64,000 nucleotides of DNA from Manis javanica (GCF_040802235.1 NC_133164.1:90574302-90638301), one strand, 5' to 3'; positions 43,776 through 56,590 are shown, counted from the first letter of the stretch. Numbers and translations: made by a program. Notes: generated from the sequence alone by a model not told the origin.

Positions 43776-46101
43776 TGCTTCCCTCACAGGTGCAAGACTA
43801 TGGCCAGGGTTTAGACTGAGTCTTCTCTGTTTTTTACCTTGAGAGAGATTGCAGGACCTGGGATGGCTGTGGCAGTGTTACAGGGGAGGAATATACTGTT
43901 TGGGCCTGTAAGGCATTTAGAAGGGTTTCCATGTGCTAACTGTTGGAAGGTCTTGATTTCCTCAGCAGGAGAATTACAAGAGGGCAGAGTCAAGAAAGTC
44001 ATGGGAGGAGACCTTACAAAGAATGGTGGGGCACTGATGGCTTGTGCCATTGAGCAGGCAAGAATGTGAAAAGATTTTTTGCCCTTCCTCTTTCTCTGTT
44101 TTCTGTAGTTTCAGCAGAGAGGTAACAGCAGAAATCATATTATAAGGGGGTAGGAGGGAGTGCATGGTGAAATGGTGATAGCAAGTGTAGACCGTTTCTG
44201 GAGGAAGTATTATGGACAGGAAGGAGGAGGAGTAGGTAGCTTGCAGTGGGGATAGCTGAAGGGAAATGTCTTTTAGGATAGGAAGGAGCAGAGCCAATTT
44301 TTTTAAGCAATAGGGTGTGGCCTGTGAGAGCCCAGTAATCAGCTCCTAGGATTTTGCTGTTTGGGCATGCTCACTCAGTGGTGGCAGAGAATTCTGTTTG
44401 TCCGGGGAAGCCAGAAATCTGAGTTTTCCTGTGAAATGTCCTGATTTTTAAATATTGGCAATTCAATTTTTAAGAATCTTGTTTTGTGGGGAGGGAAGGG
44501 ACAAAAACCCTCATCTTTGGGCTAGGTTTCCTAAAAGCTACCTCAGGAGAAAGGTCTGTTGAGTGTGAAAGAGAGGAGAGGAGTATTTATGAGCAAGGCT
44601 GTAGAAAGGGGTGCAATTAAGTGTATGGGTGGAGAGCATTGTCCTTGGAAAGGAGGATGACTGTGAGGGGAACAGAAGGCATGCGAGGTGCAAGTGTGGT
44701 AGAGGGGACTTAATCTCAGCAGGAGAGACAAAGTCAGAGGCCAGGATCTGTTGGATGGTCTGTGATGGTGCACACACGGAAAGGGAGAGGAATTGTAAAG
44801 AGCAGTAAGGGCTCCGTCTGGCTAGTTAGCATGGGTTTACAGTGTACTCTGCCAACCTTGTCTCAGCCCTGTTTCTCTGTAATACTAATATCCTGGAAGT
44901 TGGAGCAGAAAAACTGAACAGTGAGACTTACCTAGTGTTAAGGATTGAAAGGCCGAGGGGTCCAGTAGGTGTGAGGGATTTTTTTTTTATGTGTCCAGTA
45001 AGGCATAGTTACAAAGGTTGTTCAACTTTTATATTGGTAACTAATTATGTGAAACCAGAATCCTGGGTTTGGTGGAGTGAGGGGATCTGTGCACGAGACC
45101 ATGGGTGGTAGCTTGTGTCTGGGTTTGGTTTTGGCTGAGGTATCAGACTAAAGTATTGATAGGCAGGTTGGTGTTGGGCCCAAGCCAAAAGACAGATCAC
45201 CAGGATGGAGGCTGCTGAGGACAGTGTTAGAAGGCAGCTTGAGCATTGCAGCTGACAGAGGATAGAGGGGGCTTGGAAGTGGGGAAGAAGATGGTGAATC
45301 TGGTGCTGGATTTATCAGCTCAGTGGGGAAGGTTATATGGTTCTGTGAAGATGTCTCAGAATATAAGGATAAATCTTTTGGGCGCAGGTCTAAATGATTT
45401 TGACTAATTCACAGTTCAGATTTAACTATCACAATATGCTATTGTAATATTATTGAAAATATCCTATGTAAAATACTCATAATAATAAAACAATAATAAA
45501 ATAATATGTAAAAAGATTTGGACTGGTCTGTTTTGCTTAGGGCAGACAAGGTAGGGGTCTCCCTGGAATTCGCTTTACCCACACCCAGCAGAGATGCTTG
45601 ATTGCCCGTCCTCACCTGTTCTGTTCTGATTTACTAGCAACTCCCAGACTTGTGAGAAGTGGCAGTGATTACACAGCATGCCATCCCTGGGAACCTGAAA
45701 GTACTCACAGTATGACTTTCTGAGTGGAAGGGGCTTGGAAAAGGTCTTCAGATGTCCCTTAAACTTTCTGCAATGGAAGAATGTTCATCTGTTTAGTAAC
45801 CAGATCTTAAAGCCAGAGGTCTGTCCACTTGCCACCCTCCAAACAAAACTAGACAAAAACAGTTATGAATTTAGGGGTGCTTCTCTCCATCTAATGTCCA
45901 CATGTTTCTGCCTAAAAATACTATTGTTAGAATAATTGGAAGGTAATTTTTTTGCATTATTAAATATTGGGAATTTTTTAAATAGGAAAAAAAACATGGT
46001 AAAATGTTGTGACAGTACCAAAAGGTACACAGTGAAAAGTCATTCTTCTACCCCATGGAGTCTTTGCCATATGAGCATTGCCTCAAGGTTTTTTGTTTTT
46101 G
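43776..46101. other. Unassigned, purine-rich intronic sequence
   Basis: The plus strand is rich in G and A between 43840 and 45350. Frames on both strands (for example 43974-44297 minus, 44842-45111 plus) have no recognisable domain. No repeat family was identified. Confidence 0.5.
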
Positions 46102-46126
46102 GGTGTGTGTGTGTGTATATTGTGTG
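46102..46126. repeat. (GT)n microsatellite
   Basis: About seven GT units followed by 'atattgtgtg'. Short. Confidence 0.8.
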
Positions 46127-47109
46127 AATAGTTAAAACATGATGAAGGGATATGGTAACTAAACTAGAGAGGAGAGAAACCACCAGTTGGATTTGCTGGT
46201 GGGCATTATTATAAAGTTAAATTTGGGGTGCACTTTGAGAGATGGGAGAAGATAGGGAATGTGCATTTTGGAGAGAGAAGGTGCTATGGAGACCAGGAAA
46301 AACAGGAGAGAATTTGTAGAGAATCTGAGACAGAGGTTAGAGTAGACTGCATCAGAGCACAGAGAAGCACAAAGTCACTTAGCATGGGTTTATCTGAGTG
46401 GAGCTAGAAAAAATTATTTTCTCCAAAGACTCAAAAAGGAAGTTAAAAACAGTAGCTAGACTCAGATTGGGCAGGAAGATGGAGAAAGGTAGATAAGTCA
46501 AAGTAGAGTGTAGTCTAGTGAAATAGAATTCCTGGAATAAATTGCTGAGGACTTTAAACTGGAACCAAGCCAGCTGGGGACCTTTTATACTGTTCTCTCA
46601 CCTCTAAATGTACACTGTCCTTAAATACTATTGAATTATAATAGAGTTTCATTGTGAACTTGAACTTTCTGTACGCTAATATGTGCTGAACTAGAGAAAA
46701 AGGATTCCCCTGAGAGAAGACTTTCCCCTGTGTATGACTGTATGGATAGCACCAGTGAACCTGAGCTCTATCACAGAGCTCTTTCAAAGAGGTCTCATAA
46801 AAATACTTGCCCTAGAATTTCACCAGGCAGGAAACTTCCATGAGAGAGAGGTGGACTGTCTTCCTCCCATGTAACTTTGTCTCTCACTGTGGTTCTCCAG
46901 ATCTCTGGGGCAGCCCTTCACATACATACACTGGAGTAAACCTTATCCCATTGCTTGTCTTAGCCTAATGGCTTCTCCCTACACTTCCTTTCTCTGCACG
47001 TGTTTCTAACACTTGCCTTTCTCATCCTCACAGATTCCTCGTTCCATTCTTGAGTCTCAGCATAGTACCTTCAATGCTTTACTCCAGTGACTGATCTTGG
47101 GTGGGTTCT
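46127..47109. other. Unassigned intronic sequence
   Basis: Nothing recognised. Confidence 0.5.
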
Positions 47110-47560
47110 TTGGTTGCAGGCAGTAGAATCCAGATCTACCTAACTTAATAAGCAAGAGCGAATTTATTGGAAAGGAATCAGCAACACAGAACTGAGGGAC
47201 AGCTAGAGAACCAAGCTTGGAAACAGGTGGAAACTAAGGCTGCTCTTGGGGGCTGGAAAAGAATTACAGGAGTGATCTGATCAGGATGTCACCACTGGGA
47301 TGAATAAACTCCACCTGTTTCTTTCATCTCTGAAAGTTAACTTGCTCCAGATTTCAAATTCCTGGAGAGGACATCCAATGGGCTGAGCCTGGGTCCAGTG
47401 TTAAGAGGAGGGATTTACTTGCAGGAACTTCCAGGAATCCCTTTGGTCTTCATAGTGGGAATGTAGACACATGGATATATATTCTCAGCAAGATTATACA
47501 AAGCAGGAGAGGGGAAATTCTCCAAAAGGAAATTAGGAATGAGGAACCAGATGGGTGCTG
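47110..47560. repeat. Probable ancient interspersed repeat, family unresolved
   Basis: 'tttggttgcaggcagtagaa', 'agcgaatttattggaaagga', 'ctccagatttcaaattcctg' and 'catccaatgggctgagcctg' are phrases I associate with an old mammalian dispersed repeat, but I could not name the family or set ends. Confidence 0.38.
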
Positions 47561-47689
47561 GTAACTTAAAAAAATGTCTCATACAGGTCCATTTTCAACA
47601 TAAAAAAATCATGATTCTTCACAACATCGTAGTTAACTTATATTGAGACAAATAATCATTAGAATTTATTTAGTGCCTTGATCAGTACA

Positions 47690-47850
47690 ATTTGTACTGT
47701 GATCTTAGACCCTTACATGCTGCCCCTTTATGGTCACAACAGTCTTGTGATGGTGGGTAACCAGTGATGTGAACTTATCCAATAGTAGGTTTCTGAGCTG
47801 GGTGCAAGCCCAAGTAGTCTGGTGCTCCATTACCTCTATGCTGTTTAAAA
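47690..47850 (-). repeat. MIR SINE fragment
   Basis: 'atggtcacaacagtcttgtg' followed by 'gcaagcccaagtagtctggt' and 'gctccattacctctatgctg' matches the 5' half of the MIR complement. Diverged. Confidence 0.6.
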
Positions 47851-47937
47851 AAATAACCATCAATTAATATTTTTTAATGGATTTGGAGTTTATTAATTTT
47901 ATAGTATCTGCATATTTTTAAATGGTAGTACCATGTT

Positions 47938-47976
47938 TCTCTTCCCCTCTCCCTCTCCCTCTCTCACTCATACACA
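47938..47976. repeat. (CT)n-rich simple repeat
   Basis: 'cttcccctctccctctccct' continuing as ctctctcactca. Pyrimidine-rich microsatellite. Confidence 0.75.
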
Positions 47977-48655
47977 TACACACTCATCGGATTATGTGAT
48001 TTATTGAAAAAGAGTTAATGAGGTAGCTCCTCAACTTGCGAGGGCTCCTTGGGCTGTGGGTTAGGCATTACTGGCTTTCCTTGTGACACGTTGTTCTCTG
48101 TGGGTCATAGCTTCTCTTCTTCCCCACTGTGATCGTGAGTGGTGAATTCTGAGTGATCTAAGGCAGTCATGGAAGTCCCATCCCCCTTGCTAGTTATTGA
48201 TTCAGAAATAGGCATGTTACCAATTTAGGCTGAGGAAAGTTTTCAGAAGCCTCTGGGAAAGACTTTTTTCCCCTTGTCTGAGGCATAGGAAGGGGCCACC
48301 ACTGTAAATGTTATCATATATGTGAATGTGATGTTCTGAGCTGCAGCAACAGTTTTATCAAACTCAAGGAGCAAGCCAGCTCAAGAAGGTGACAGAGCTG
48401 AGAGAATTGCACGGGGATTAAGCTGAAACTAAGTTAAGCCAGTCCTGAATTCCAGTCTGTCCCTTGATGAGCAGTTATGTGAACAGTAAATTTGCTTACA
48501 TTTAAGCACTTGGAGGTGTGATTTCTGTTCACTTACAGCTACTAACATCCCAACTGATGTCTCTGCAGAATTATAGTTGGGAAGAGATAACAAGATTCCT
48601 TCTGCTGGATGGTTAAAGAAAACATCAAGATATTGTTAAATAGGCTAGGCTAGCA
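47977..48655. repeat. Possible ancient LTR/DNA repeat, unresolved
   Basis: 'aggctgaggaaagttttcag' and 'aagcctctgggaaagacttt' resemble the middle of an old dispersed repeat with a 'cttctgggaaag' signature. Ends and family are not determined. Confidence 0.3.
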
Positions 48656-48659
48656 CCCT

Positions 48660-48790
48660 AGCCTGGCCAGGTAGAAAGTGCATGAATTAGAATCACAGGA
48701 CCTGAGTTTTAGTTTCTGCTTTGCTATCACTTAACTATGTCACCAGACTTACATTCCCCTATCAGTAATAACAAGGAGGTTGCCATGGAT
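48660..48790 (+). repeat. MIR SINE fragment
   Basis: 'agaatcacaggacctgagtt', 'ttagtttctgctttgctatc', 'acttaactatgtcaccagac' follow the MIR sense strand (cctgggttc..atcccggctctgccactt..). Confidence 0.62.
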
Positions 48791-49079
48791 AAGTTATAAT
48801 GTGGTTTTTATCTCAAGTATCCTCTAATTTTGGAACTGATGAGAAATATCTGGTTAAACTTAATTAGGAGTTAAGGAGATGTTTTTTGAAAAACTGAACC
48901 AGCCCAGGTTTTTACAATAATCTAGTAACCTTTAGAGTCCATTTCTACAACTTGTCTGTAAGTAGCACTGCCAGTCTCTTAGGAGTGTTTTTAAAAGTTT
49001 TTTCTTTCTGAGGGCTTAAAACCAGTAGCACTTTTTCTGTTTTGGTTTCTTTTTGTTTTTGTTTTTTGTTTTGTTCATT
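48791..49079. other. Unassigned intronic sequence
   Basis: Nothing recognised apart from T-rich text at 49030-49079. Confidence 0.5.
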
Positions 49080-49215
49080 TTCTCTCTTTCTGTTTAACTT
49101 TTTATTGTGGAAAATCCAAATATGTACATATAAAGGTAGAATAATATAACGAACTGCCTTATATTCATTTTCTCACCTCAGTGTTTATCAATATTTTGAC
49201 AATCTTAAAATGAGT
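49080..49215 (-). repeat. L1M 3' UTR fragment
   Basis: 'ctttttattgtggaaaatcc', 'tagaataatataacgaactg', 'caatattttgacaatcttaa' is the complement of an old L1M 3' end. Short. Confidence 0.65.
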
Positions 49216-49429
49216 AGCTTTAAAGTGTTTATATTTGGCTCTTCTAGACAGAGACTTTTTTCCAGCTTAACTTTGGCCTAAATTAGGTCTCCCTTGCTTT
49301 AAGGCTTCACCTGTCTGCCTATGTTTATTTAATACTGTTCTTTTTAGCATCAAAAGAAATTACAACACTGTGAAAACAAGTCTTTATATTAGCAGTTGTG
49401 GTGAAAGAATTATGAATATTTAGGCCTTC

Positions 49430-49860
49430 ATATTTGTACATGTCAAGGTAGGATGACTCTTGCCATACTAACATGCAGCCCCCAAATCTCAGTGGCTTGA
49501 AATGACCCAACTTATTGGCTTCGTTGCTGGTTGGCTCGGGATTCTGCTCTGCCTCATCTCCCTTTGGGACCCAAGCTGAGGGAGCACTTTGTCTTGAATG
49601 TTGCCAGCACTGTCTTGCAGGGATAGAGAGCAGGGCAAATTGTGCACTGAATCTTAAAGCTTCTGTGTGGAAGTAAGCCATATCATTTCTGTTCACATAT
49701 CACTTGTCAAAGCAAGTCACATGACTAACCCATGTTACAAGGGGATGGAAAAGTACAAATCTACCATGTGCTTTTGAAGAGAATCTGAAATATTTGGTGG
49801 GTAGTACTAATGACTGTCACAGGATCATGACAATATAAAATTTCATCTCCCCTTCAACTT
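49430..49860. repeat. Probable ancient interspersed repeat, family unresolved
   Basis: 'caaatctcagtggcttgaaa', 'gggacccaagctgagggagc', 'caagtcacatgactaaccca' and 'aaatatttggtgggtagtac' appear in the order of a known old mammalian repeat whose name I cannot fix. A 123-codon minus-strand frame (49325-49696) overlaps it and is not a gene. Confidence 0.48.
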
Positions 49861-51449
49861 TTTGATTAAGCTTAGGCTTCAAGACTTATTTACCCTCATG
49901 GAACAAATGTAGGTAATAGATATTTAAAAATGTCATTGTTTTCTTACCTCTTATTTATTAAAGCCACTTTAAGACTAGTTAATTAGAAAAAAATCTGCAA
50001 GAGAGGAAATATCAGTTTCTAGATTGGATCCCTGGTTCTTTCTGGAAAATAGACTTTCCACTTTCTCAATTGTTGCAATGTGTACTGGGAAAGGAATAAT
50101 TGTAGCAGCTTCTTTACTTCCCATTAATGGAAAACCTTTCCCACCTCTGTCCCTCATCCTTTTTTAAGTATAATTTTGGGTTTGAATTCTAACATAGGTA
50201 AAATCCCAGACCATATCCTTGGCAAGTGGGGTTCAGGATTCTGGATCAGATATCTTGGTTTGTGTCTTTTGCTTCTAGAGGCTGGAATTTAAAATAGATT
50301 CTGACCATTGCATGTGAAGTGTATCAGTCATAGCATCAGCTGTATTTATATTACCTTCCAGAAGAAACTCCGTCTTCAAAGGTTCTCTTATTTGGCTGTG
50401 TTTTATACCTCAGAAATGTGCATCAGACCCAAGGCAGCCAGGTCAGTAGTAGCTACTGTGGTAGGACCTAGCTGGAAAAGGTTAAGTAAGGCCAGCGAGC
50501 TCCATTCTGTTACTGAGAATTTAAGTTCCATGCAGAGAGAGAAACTCTCAGTCTAATGATGCCATGAGTTAAAAAGCTATGATCATCCATAGGCAGTCTG
50601 AGGATGTGATGATGGGGAGGAAAGAGATAGAGCAGAAAGTAGATTGCTTGGGGATGAGAAGAGCAGGATGCAGGCTTCTGGAGTGATGTTTCATCATCAT
50701 GTAGTTTGAGGAACTACCCTGCTAATTCCTGGTGTTGGGGTCCTTGTATTCTTCGGGGCTTTTGCATTTCTGCTTCGCATAAGTCTCAGCTCCTTGGTCA
50801 TTTCTGCCCTATCTTTGGATTCCTGCGTTGCTTGCATGTGTTCTGTAGGACTGGGTTTGTTATAAGTATTGGTTATAGAAACCCAGAATAAGAATAGCTG
50901 AAACAAGGAAGAGTAGGTGCTTCTCTTTCATGTCTAAGTCTGGACATAGCTCACCATTGGTATGGTAGCCCCATGACTTTCTGGGATCCTGGATGTTCTG
51001 ACTTGCTGGGGTATAGAAAGCCACCTTGGGTATAGTCTTCATCCTTGTGGTCTTAAAGTGGTGATTTAGCCATCACTTTCTTGTTCCACACAACAGGGTG
51101 GAGAAAAATAGAAGGGACATTCTTCTATTTTTAGATAGTCCTTTTTAGGTACCTCTGGAAGTGGCACACAAGACTTCTTTCATATTTTGTCAACTAGAAG
51201 TTCACTGCAAGGGAGACTGGGAAGCAGTCCATGTGCTTATAAAAATTGAGATCTAACTGCAGAAAAAAGCAGACATGAATATTGAGGGATGCCTTGCAGT
51301 CTGCTTTTATGTGTTTTGAAGTAAACTCTGTTGCCTGAGGCTGTCTCTGTACTTTGGTATGAAAAGAGTCTAAATCATCTCTTATCATTTCCTTCTTTTG
51401 TTTCATGCCTATTTGTACCTGAGTTTCTGCTCCACTAATTGTTTCAGCC
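49861..51449. other. Unassigned intronic sequence
   Basis: No repeat or exon recognised. Short frames on both strands only. Confidence 0.5.
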
Positions 51450-51650
51450 AAACTAAACAAAGATTCACTTGCTTATTTATGAAACATTTTATTTAGTGTC
51501 TATTGTGTACTTTGAGCACACTCCTAGGTATTGAAAAGATACAAAATTGAAATGATGTTTGGTCTCTGTCCTCAAGGAGCTACAGTTTGGCAGAGACAGA
51601 TGTATAAGCAAATAATAACAATAGTGTGACAAATGGAATAATGAAGCTTC
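51450..51650 (-). repeat. LINE-2 3' end fragment
   Basis: 'catttatgaaacattttatttag'-like start, 'agtgtctattgtgtactttg', 'ctctgtcctcaaggagctac', 'agtttggcagagacagatgt' follow the L2 3' end complement. Confidence 0.75.
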
Positions 51651-52149
51651 TAATTAAAGGTATAAACTAGGATGACAGAGAAGAATGTTGGCTTTATCTT
51701 CCACCTCTTTCTTCAAGACACAGGAAATGAAAGCCCATACTTTGGCCCTAAGTACTACCTCTGTTGGTCCAAATCCAGATATTCTTTCTTATAAGAACTT
51801 CCCAATTCTTCCCTGTCAGTGAATAGAGTAAAAGCTTTCTAAAAACAAATTTATATACCTACCACAGTAAAGAGCAATATACATGTAACAGTGTACATAT
51901 ACCTACTGCAGGGCTTTATGTCACATTAAACCCTTCTCATTACAAACCCCAGTTTTCCAGAATTCCAGTTACCTAGTTTCATCAAAATTAAGATTCTTTT
52001 GGACATTTTTTACATGATGGTCTTTGACTTACCATTGGTGTTTTGTTTTATTTTAAATTTTATCCTCATTTACTTTTTATCTGCATTTTCTTTATAAGGT
52101 GTCTTTCGTATTAGGGTTTTAGGGGATATCGACAAAATAAGCTTAGGTT
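51651..52149. other. Unassigned intronic sequence
   Basis: Nothing recognised. Confidence 0.5.
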
Positions 52150-52491
52150 GAAATGGAATTTTTGTTAAGGTATCATTGATATACAGTCACATGAGCAACA
52201 TTGTGGTTATTAGATTCCCCCCATTAGCAAGTCCCCACCACATACCCAATTACGGTCACTGGTATCCACATCAGTGGATGTATAAGATGCTGTAGAATCA
52301 CTACTTGTCTTCTCTGTGCTGTACTTCCTTCCTCATAGCCCCCCTACATTGTGTGTGCTAATCATAATGCCCCTTAATCCCCTTATCCCTCCCTTCCCAC
52401 CCACCCTCCCCAGTCCCTTTCTCTTTGGTTAGTCCATTCTTGGGTTCTGTGAGTCTGCTGCTGTTTTGTTCCTTCAGTTTTTGCTTTGCTG

Positions 52492-53098
52492 TTATACTCT
52501 AGAGATGACTGAAGTCATTTGGTACTTGTATTTCTCTGCCTGGCATATTTCACTGAGCATAATACCCTCTAGCTCCATCCATGTTGCTGCAAATAGTAGG
52601 ATTTGTTTTCTTCTTAAGGCTGAATAATATTCCATTGTGTATATGTACCACATATTCTTTATCCATTCATCTACTGATGGACACTTACGTTGCTTCCGTT
52701 TCTTGGCTATTGTAAATAGTGCTGCAATAAACATAGGGGTGCATATGTCTTTTTGAATCTGGGATTCTGTATTCATAGGGTAAATTCCTAGGAGTGGAAT
52801 TCCCAGGTCAAATGGTATTTCTATTTTTAGTTTTCTGAGGACCCTATACTGCTTTCCACAATGGTTGAGCTAATTTACATTCCCACCAGCAGTGTAGGAG
52901 GATTCCCCTTTCTCCACATCCACGCCAGCATTTGTTGTTTGTCTTTTGGATGTTGGCCATCCTAACTGGTGTGAGGTGATATCTCATTGTGGTTTTAATT
53001 TGCATTTCTCTGACGATTAGTGATGTGGAGCATCTTTTTATGTGTTTTGTTGGCCATCTGAATTTCTTCTTTGGAAAAGTGTTCAGATCCTCTGCCCA
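52492..53098 (-). pseudogene. L1-D ORF2 C-terminal segment
   Basis: 52492-52776 (94 codons) is an intact C-terminus ('DICTPMFIAALFTIAKK', 'EWIKNMWYIYTMEYYSAL', 'LEGIMLSEICQAEKYKYQM'). 52844-53098 carries '[19 protein letters not shown]' and the cysteine-histidine text CWRGCGE...HCWWEC, the L1 zinc-knuckle-like motif. A frame change lies between them. Confidence 0.85.
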
Positions 53099-53777
53099 AT
53101 TCTGTATGGTGTTTTCATATACAATAAAGTGCCAATTAGGCCTGGTTTGTAGACTGTGCATGGTGGGCTCAAGTGAATATGCTGTCCAGCCAGCTGAAGA
53201 GAACTACTACAAGTTCATGAAACACTATTCATAGCACAAGAAAATTAAGAACATGATGGAATTAAGGAAGTTGGCAATGTAAACAGCTACTGTGTAACAG
53301 GGCTGCATCTCCCATAACAGAAATTAGCTCAGTTGATGAGAAACAGTAAGAACCCTTCTATGTTAAATAATTTGAGGGTTGTCTTTCACTGTATTGCTTG
53401 CTGTGTAAGGTTGCCAACTAGAATGTTGAGTCCACTTAACTTCAGTTTTTGATGTATTTTTTAATTTGGTTTGCTAATATTTTGTTGAGCAGTTTTGCAT
53501 CTATGTTCATCAGGGATATTGGTCTGTAATTTTCTTTTTTTGTGGATTTTGACTGGCTTTACTACCACCTAGTATCTAGCATGTAGCCTTTGCTTCCCCT
53601 TAAATACTGACCTAGGAGGTGCAACCGTGATGTGGATACCAGCCACCTCTTGGACCATTAGGATAAAAAAACAAATGGAATAATTCCTGTTTGAGAATGA
53701 TGCCCTTTACAAAATGGCTCTGAAATTTATTAAGTTTTTAACAGATGGGATTCAGTTCAGTAATCTGATGATAATCT
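53099..53777. other. Mosaic insert in L1-D
   Basis: 53099-53445 and 53547-53777 are not L1. 53446-53546 is a ~100-bp patch of L1 RT sequence (same minus orientation, equivalent to L1-B 20420-20530), belonging about 2 kb away in the ORF2 map. The plus strand of the first part has a short frame ending '...[11 protein letters not shown]' at about 53234, which could be a gene fragment, but I do not recognise it. Confidence 0.68.
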
Positions 53778-54786
53778 GTTGGCCATCTGAATTTCTTTTG
53801 GAGAAGTGTCTATTCAGATCCTCTGCCCATTTTTTAATTGGATTATTTGCTTTTTGTTTGTTGAGGTGTGTGAGCTCTTTATATATTTTGGATGTTAACC
53901 CTTTATTGGAGCTGTCATTTGTGAATATATTCTCCCATACTGTAGGATGTCTTTTTGTTCTACCGATGGTGTCCTTTGCTGTACAGAAGCTTTTTAGTTT
54001 GATATAGTCCCACTTGTTCATTTTTGCTTGTTTCCCTTGCCTGGGGAGATATGTTCATGAAGAAGTTGCTCATGTTTATGTCCAAGAGATTGTTGCCTGT
54101 GTTTTTTTCTTAGAGTTTTATGGTTTCATGACTTACATTCAGGTTTCTGATCCATTTCGAATTTACTTATGTCTATGGTGTTAGACAGTGATCCAGTTTC
54201 ATTCGCTTACATGTAGCTGTCCAGTTTTGCCAACACCAGCTGTTGAAGAGGCTGTCATTTCCCCATTGTATGTCCATGGCTCATTTATTGTATATTAATT
54301 GAATATATATGTTTGGGTTAATATCTAGACTCTCTATTCTGTTCCACTGGTCTGTGGGTCTGTTCTTATGCCAGTACCATATTGCCTTGCCAGTACCATA
54401 TTGTCTTGATTACTGTGGCTTTGTAGTAGAGCTTGAAGTTGGGAAGCAAGATCCCCCTGCTTTATTCTTCCTTCTCAGCATTGCTGTGGCTATTTGGGGT
54501 CTTTTGGGGTTCCATTTGAATTTTAGAACTATTTGTTCCAGTTTGTTGAAGAATGCTGTAGGTATTTTGATAAGGATTGCATTGAATCTGTAGATTGCTT
54601 TAGTCAGGATGGCCATTTTGACAATATTAATTCTTCCTAGCCAAGAGCATGGGATGAGTTTCCATTTGTTAGTGTCCTCTTTAATTTCTCTTTAGAGTGT
54701 CTTGTAGTTTTCAGGGTATAGGTCTTTCACTTACTTTGTTAGGTTTATTCCTAGGTATTTTTTTCTTTTTGATGCAACTGTGAATG
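53778..54786 (-). pseudogene. L1-D ORF2 middle segment
   Basis: Minus-strand pieces: '[16 protein letters not shown]' (53752-54021) and '[23 protein letters not shown]' (54410-54616), the region after the RT catalytic core. Truncated at 54786; the FADD motif is not reached. Confidence 0.82.
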
Positions 54787-55324
54787 GGCCCTATGTCTTA
54801 TCTTAACATTTTTCCCTATTTGCTTCTATGTCATTTAGCATTAGGTTTGGTTACATCTAAAAGACCCTTGTACCCTTTCTTCACCCCAAAATCGTATTTC
54901 AAGAGAGTTTTTCTCTCAGGATGTGGGAGCTATGTGATGTTCAAGCAAAGCATCCTACTCCTGTTGTTCTGCTTTGCAATCCTTAGCTTGTAGCGTGCTT
55001 TCTCAAGGTCATTTTATTTTTGCAAAGAAAGCCCTTGCAGCTCCATGCTTTGTGTTTATGTTCCAAACAGGATAAAGGAAGGGTAAGGAGAAAAGAGCCC
55101 ATTTCCCAGTGGGGTCTTTCCCTTTCAATACTTTTCTACAGCCCACCCAATGATTCCTATTTTATCTGATTGGCTACCATACTCTGCATGGCAGGCTATG
55201 TATATTGCCACTCTTAGTAATACAGCAGTTTGATTTTTAAGACAGTAGATAGATGGTGAGCAGCTGGAGTCTGCCAGAATTTAGGTCATTTATATATATA
55301 GGAAAAGTTCCAATATAATTGAAC
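54787..55324. other. Unassigned intronic sequence
   Basis: Nothing recognised with confidence. 55140-55200 ('ccacccaatgattcctattt...gattggctacc') hints at an old repeat. Confidence 0.45.
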
Positions 55325-56228
55325 CCTTCTCTGTCTCCTCAGAAATAACCTTAATATAAATTCAGTGTATTATTCTCATGCATATTATTATATTTTTATA
55401 TAAATATGTTTGTTTCCATGAACCATGTCTTTAATATGCTTTAATATTCAAAACTATATAAATGGATCATACTACTTAGCATGTATCCTTGCTTTTTTTC
55501 ATTGTTAACCCATATTGATGTGCATAGTTCTAGTTTAATTTTATTTGCTATTTAGTATTCTGTTATACAGTTCAGTTTTCAGTTCTATTCTTGATGTACA
55601 TTTAGGTTGTTACCTTTTTTCTCCCCATTATAAACAGTGCTGCTGTCTTTGTATGTGTGTCAATAAAAATGGGCAAGAGTTTCTCCAGGGTGTGCATGTA
55701 GAAGTAGAATTACTGAGTGACAGGGTAGTGCTTTCTTCAGCTTTTCTAGATATTGCCAGATTGCTCTCCAAAGTGGCTGTGCCAGATTGCACTTGGAACA
55801 ACATTGTATGAATGTCCCCTTTCATTATTCCTTACTTGAGCATTTTTTTTTTTTTTTTGCTAATCTGATGAAGTTAATTTTACTTCCTTGAGTACTACTG
55901 TTGCCGAGCATTTTTTTTTTCATATGTTCATTGGCTTTTTGTGGTTCCTTGTCTGTGATTTGCCCATTCATATCTTTTAGGCATTTTTCACTTGTATGTT
56001 GTTTGTTTTGACTTGGAAAAGTTTTTAATACATTCTGATACTAATCATTGTTTAATTATTTTTATTGTAGGTGTTAGATGTTTCACCCTAGTCTTTGGCT
56101 TATCACTTAGCTATGATTTCTTTGGTTTTGTTGAAAAAATTAAATTTTCATGAAATAGAAATTTTTCATTTTTTCTTTTATGGTTTGTGATTTTCGAGTA
56201 TTGTTTAAGAAATTTTTCCCTACCCAAG

Positions 56229-56590
56229 TGTTGCTCTGGGAGGAGGGGGTTTCCTGCTGGGGCAAGTTTTCTGTGAATTTGATGAGACTGAATTAAGGTG
56301 AGGGCTAGCCCCCATCTTCTTGCCCTATCTCACCACCTCTCCTACCAGGAGGAACTCTGTGGGCAGGTCCCTGATGACTGGCAGATGGCTGACCAATTAC
56401 ATACCAGGAACACAGGGAGAAGAGAGAAGGGGTGTTTCTTCTCTACCCCTGCCCTGGGCAGGTAATCCCATGACTGATGAGCCACTCTGTCCCTGATAAA
56501 CATCCCATAGATGTGCTAACAGGCTCTTATATGATGGGTGCTATTAAGGCCAGGAGGGAATTCTGGTCAGAAATCTCCATTTTCCCCACA
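56229..56590. mobile_element. Solo LTR-like insertion, 362 bp
   Basis: Starts TGTTGCTC and ends CCCCACA, flanked by near-identical 5-bp ccaag (56224-56228) and ctaag (56591-56595). The surrounding L1M text joins across it (cctacccaag / ctaaggacatgaa versus L1 'cctaccccaaggtcatgaa'). TG...CA ends plus a 5-bp duplication fit a solo LTR, but family and strand are not established, and no polyadenylation signal was clearly placed. Confidence 0.65.

Larger units (their letters stand above)
52150..54786 (-). mobile_element. L1-D: 5'-truncated minus-strand L1 with a mosaic insert
   Basis: Same lineage as L1-B/C. The 3' UTR starts near 52150, the ORF2 stop (TAA) is at 52492-52494, and C-terminal ORF2 runs to 53098. 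After a 679-bp interruption, ORF2 resumes at 53778 and continues to 54786 (RT domain), where it is truncated. About 50 bp of ORF2 is present on both sides of the interruption (53049-53098 and 53778-53829). ORF1 and 5' UTR are absent. Confidence 0.85.

Noticed and set aside
53159-53234. Short frame ending [11 protein letters not shown] considered as a processed pseudogene
   Set aside because: I could not match it to a known protein, and it is too short to name. Kept only as part of the mosaic finding.
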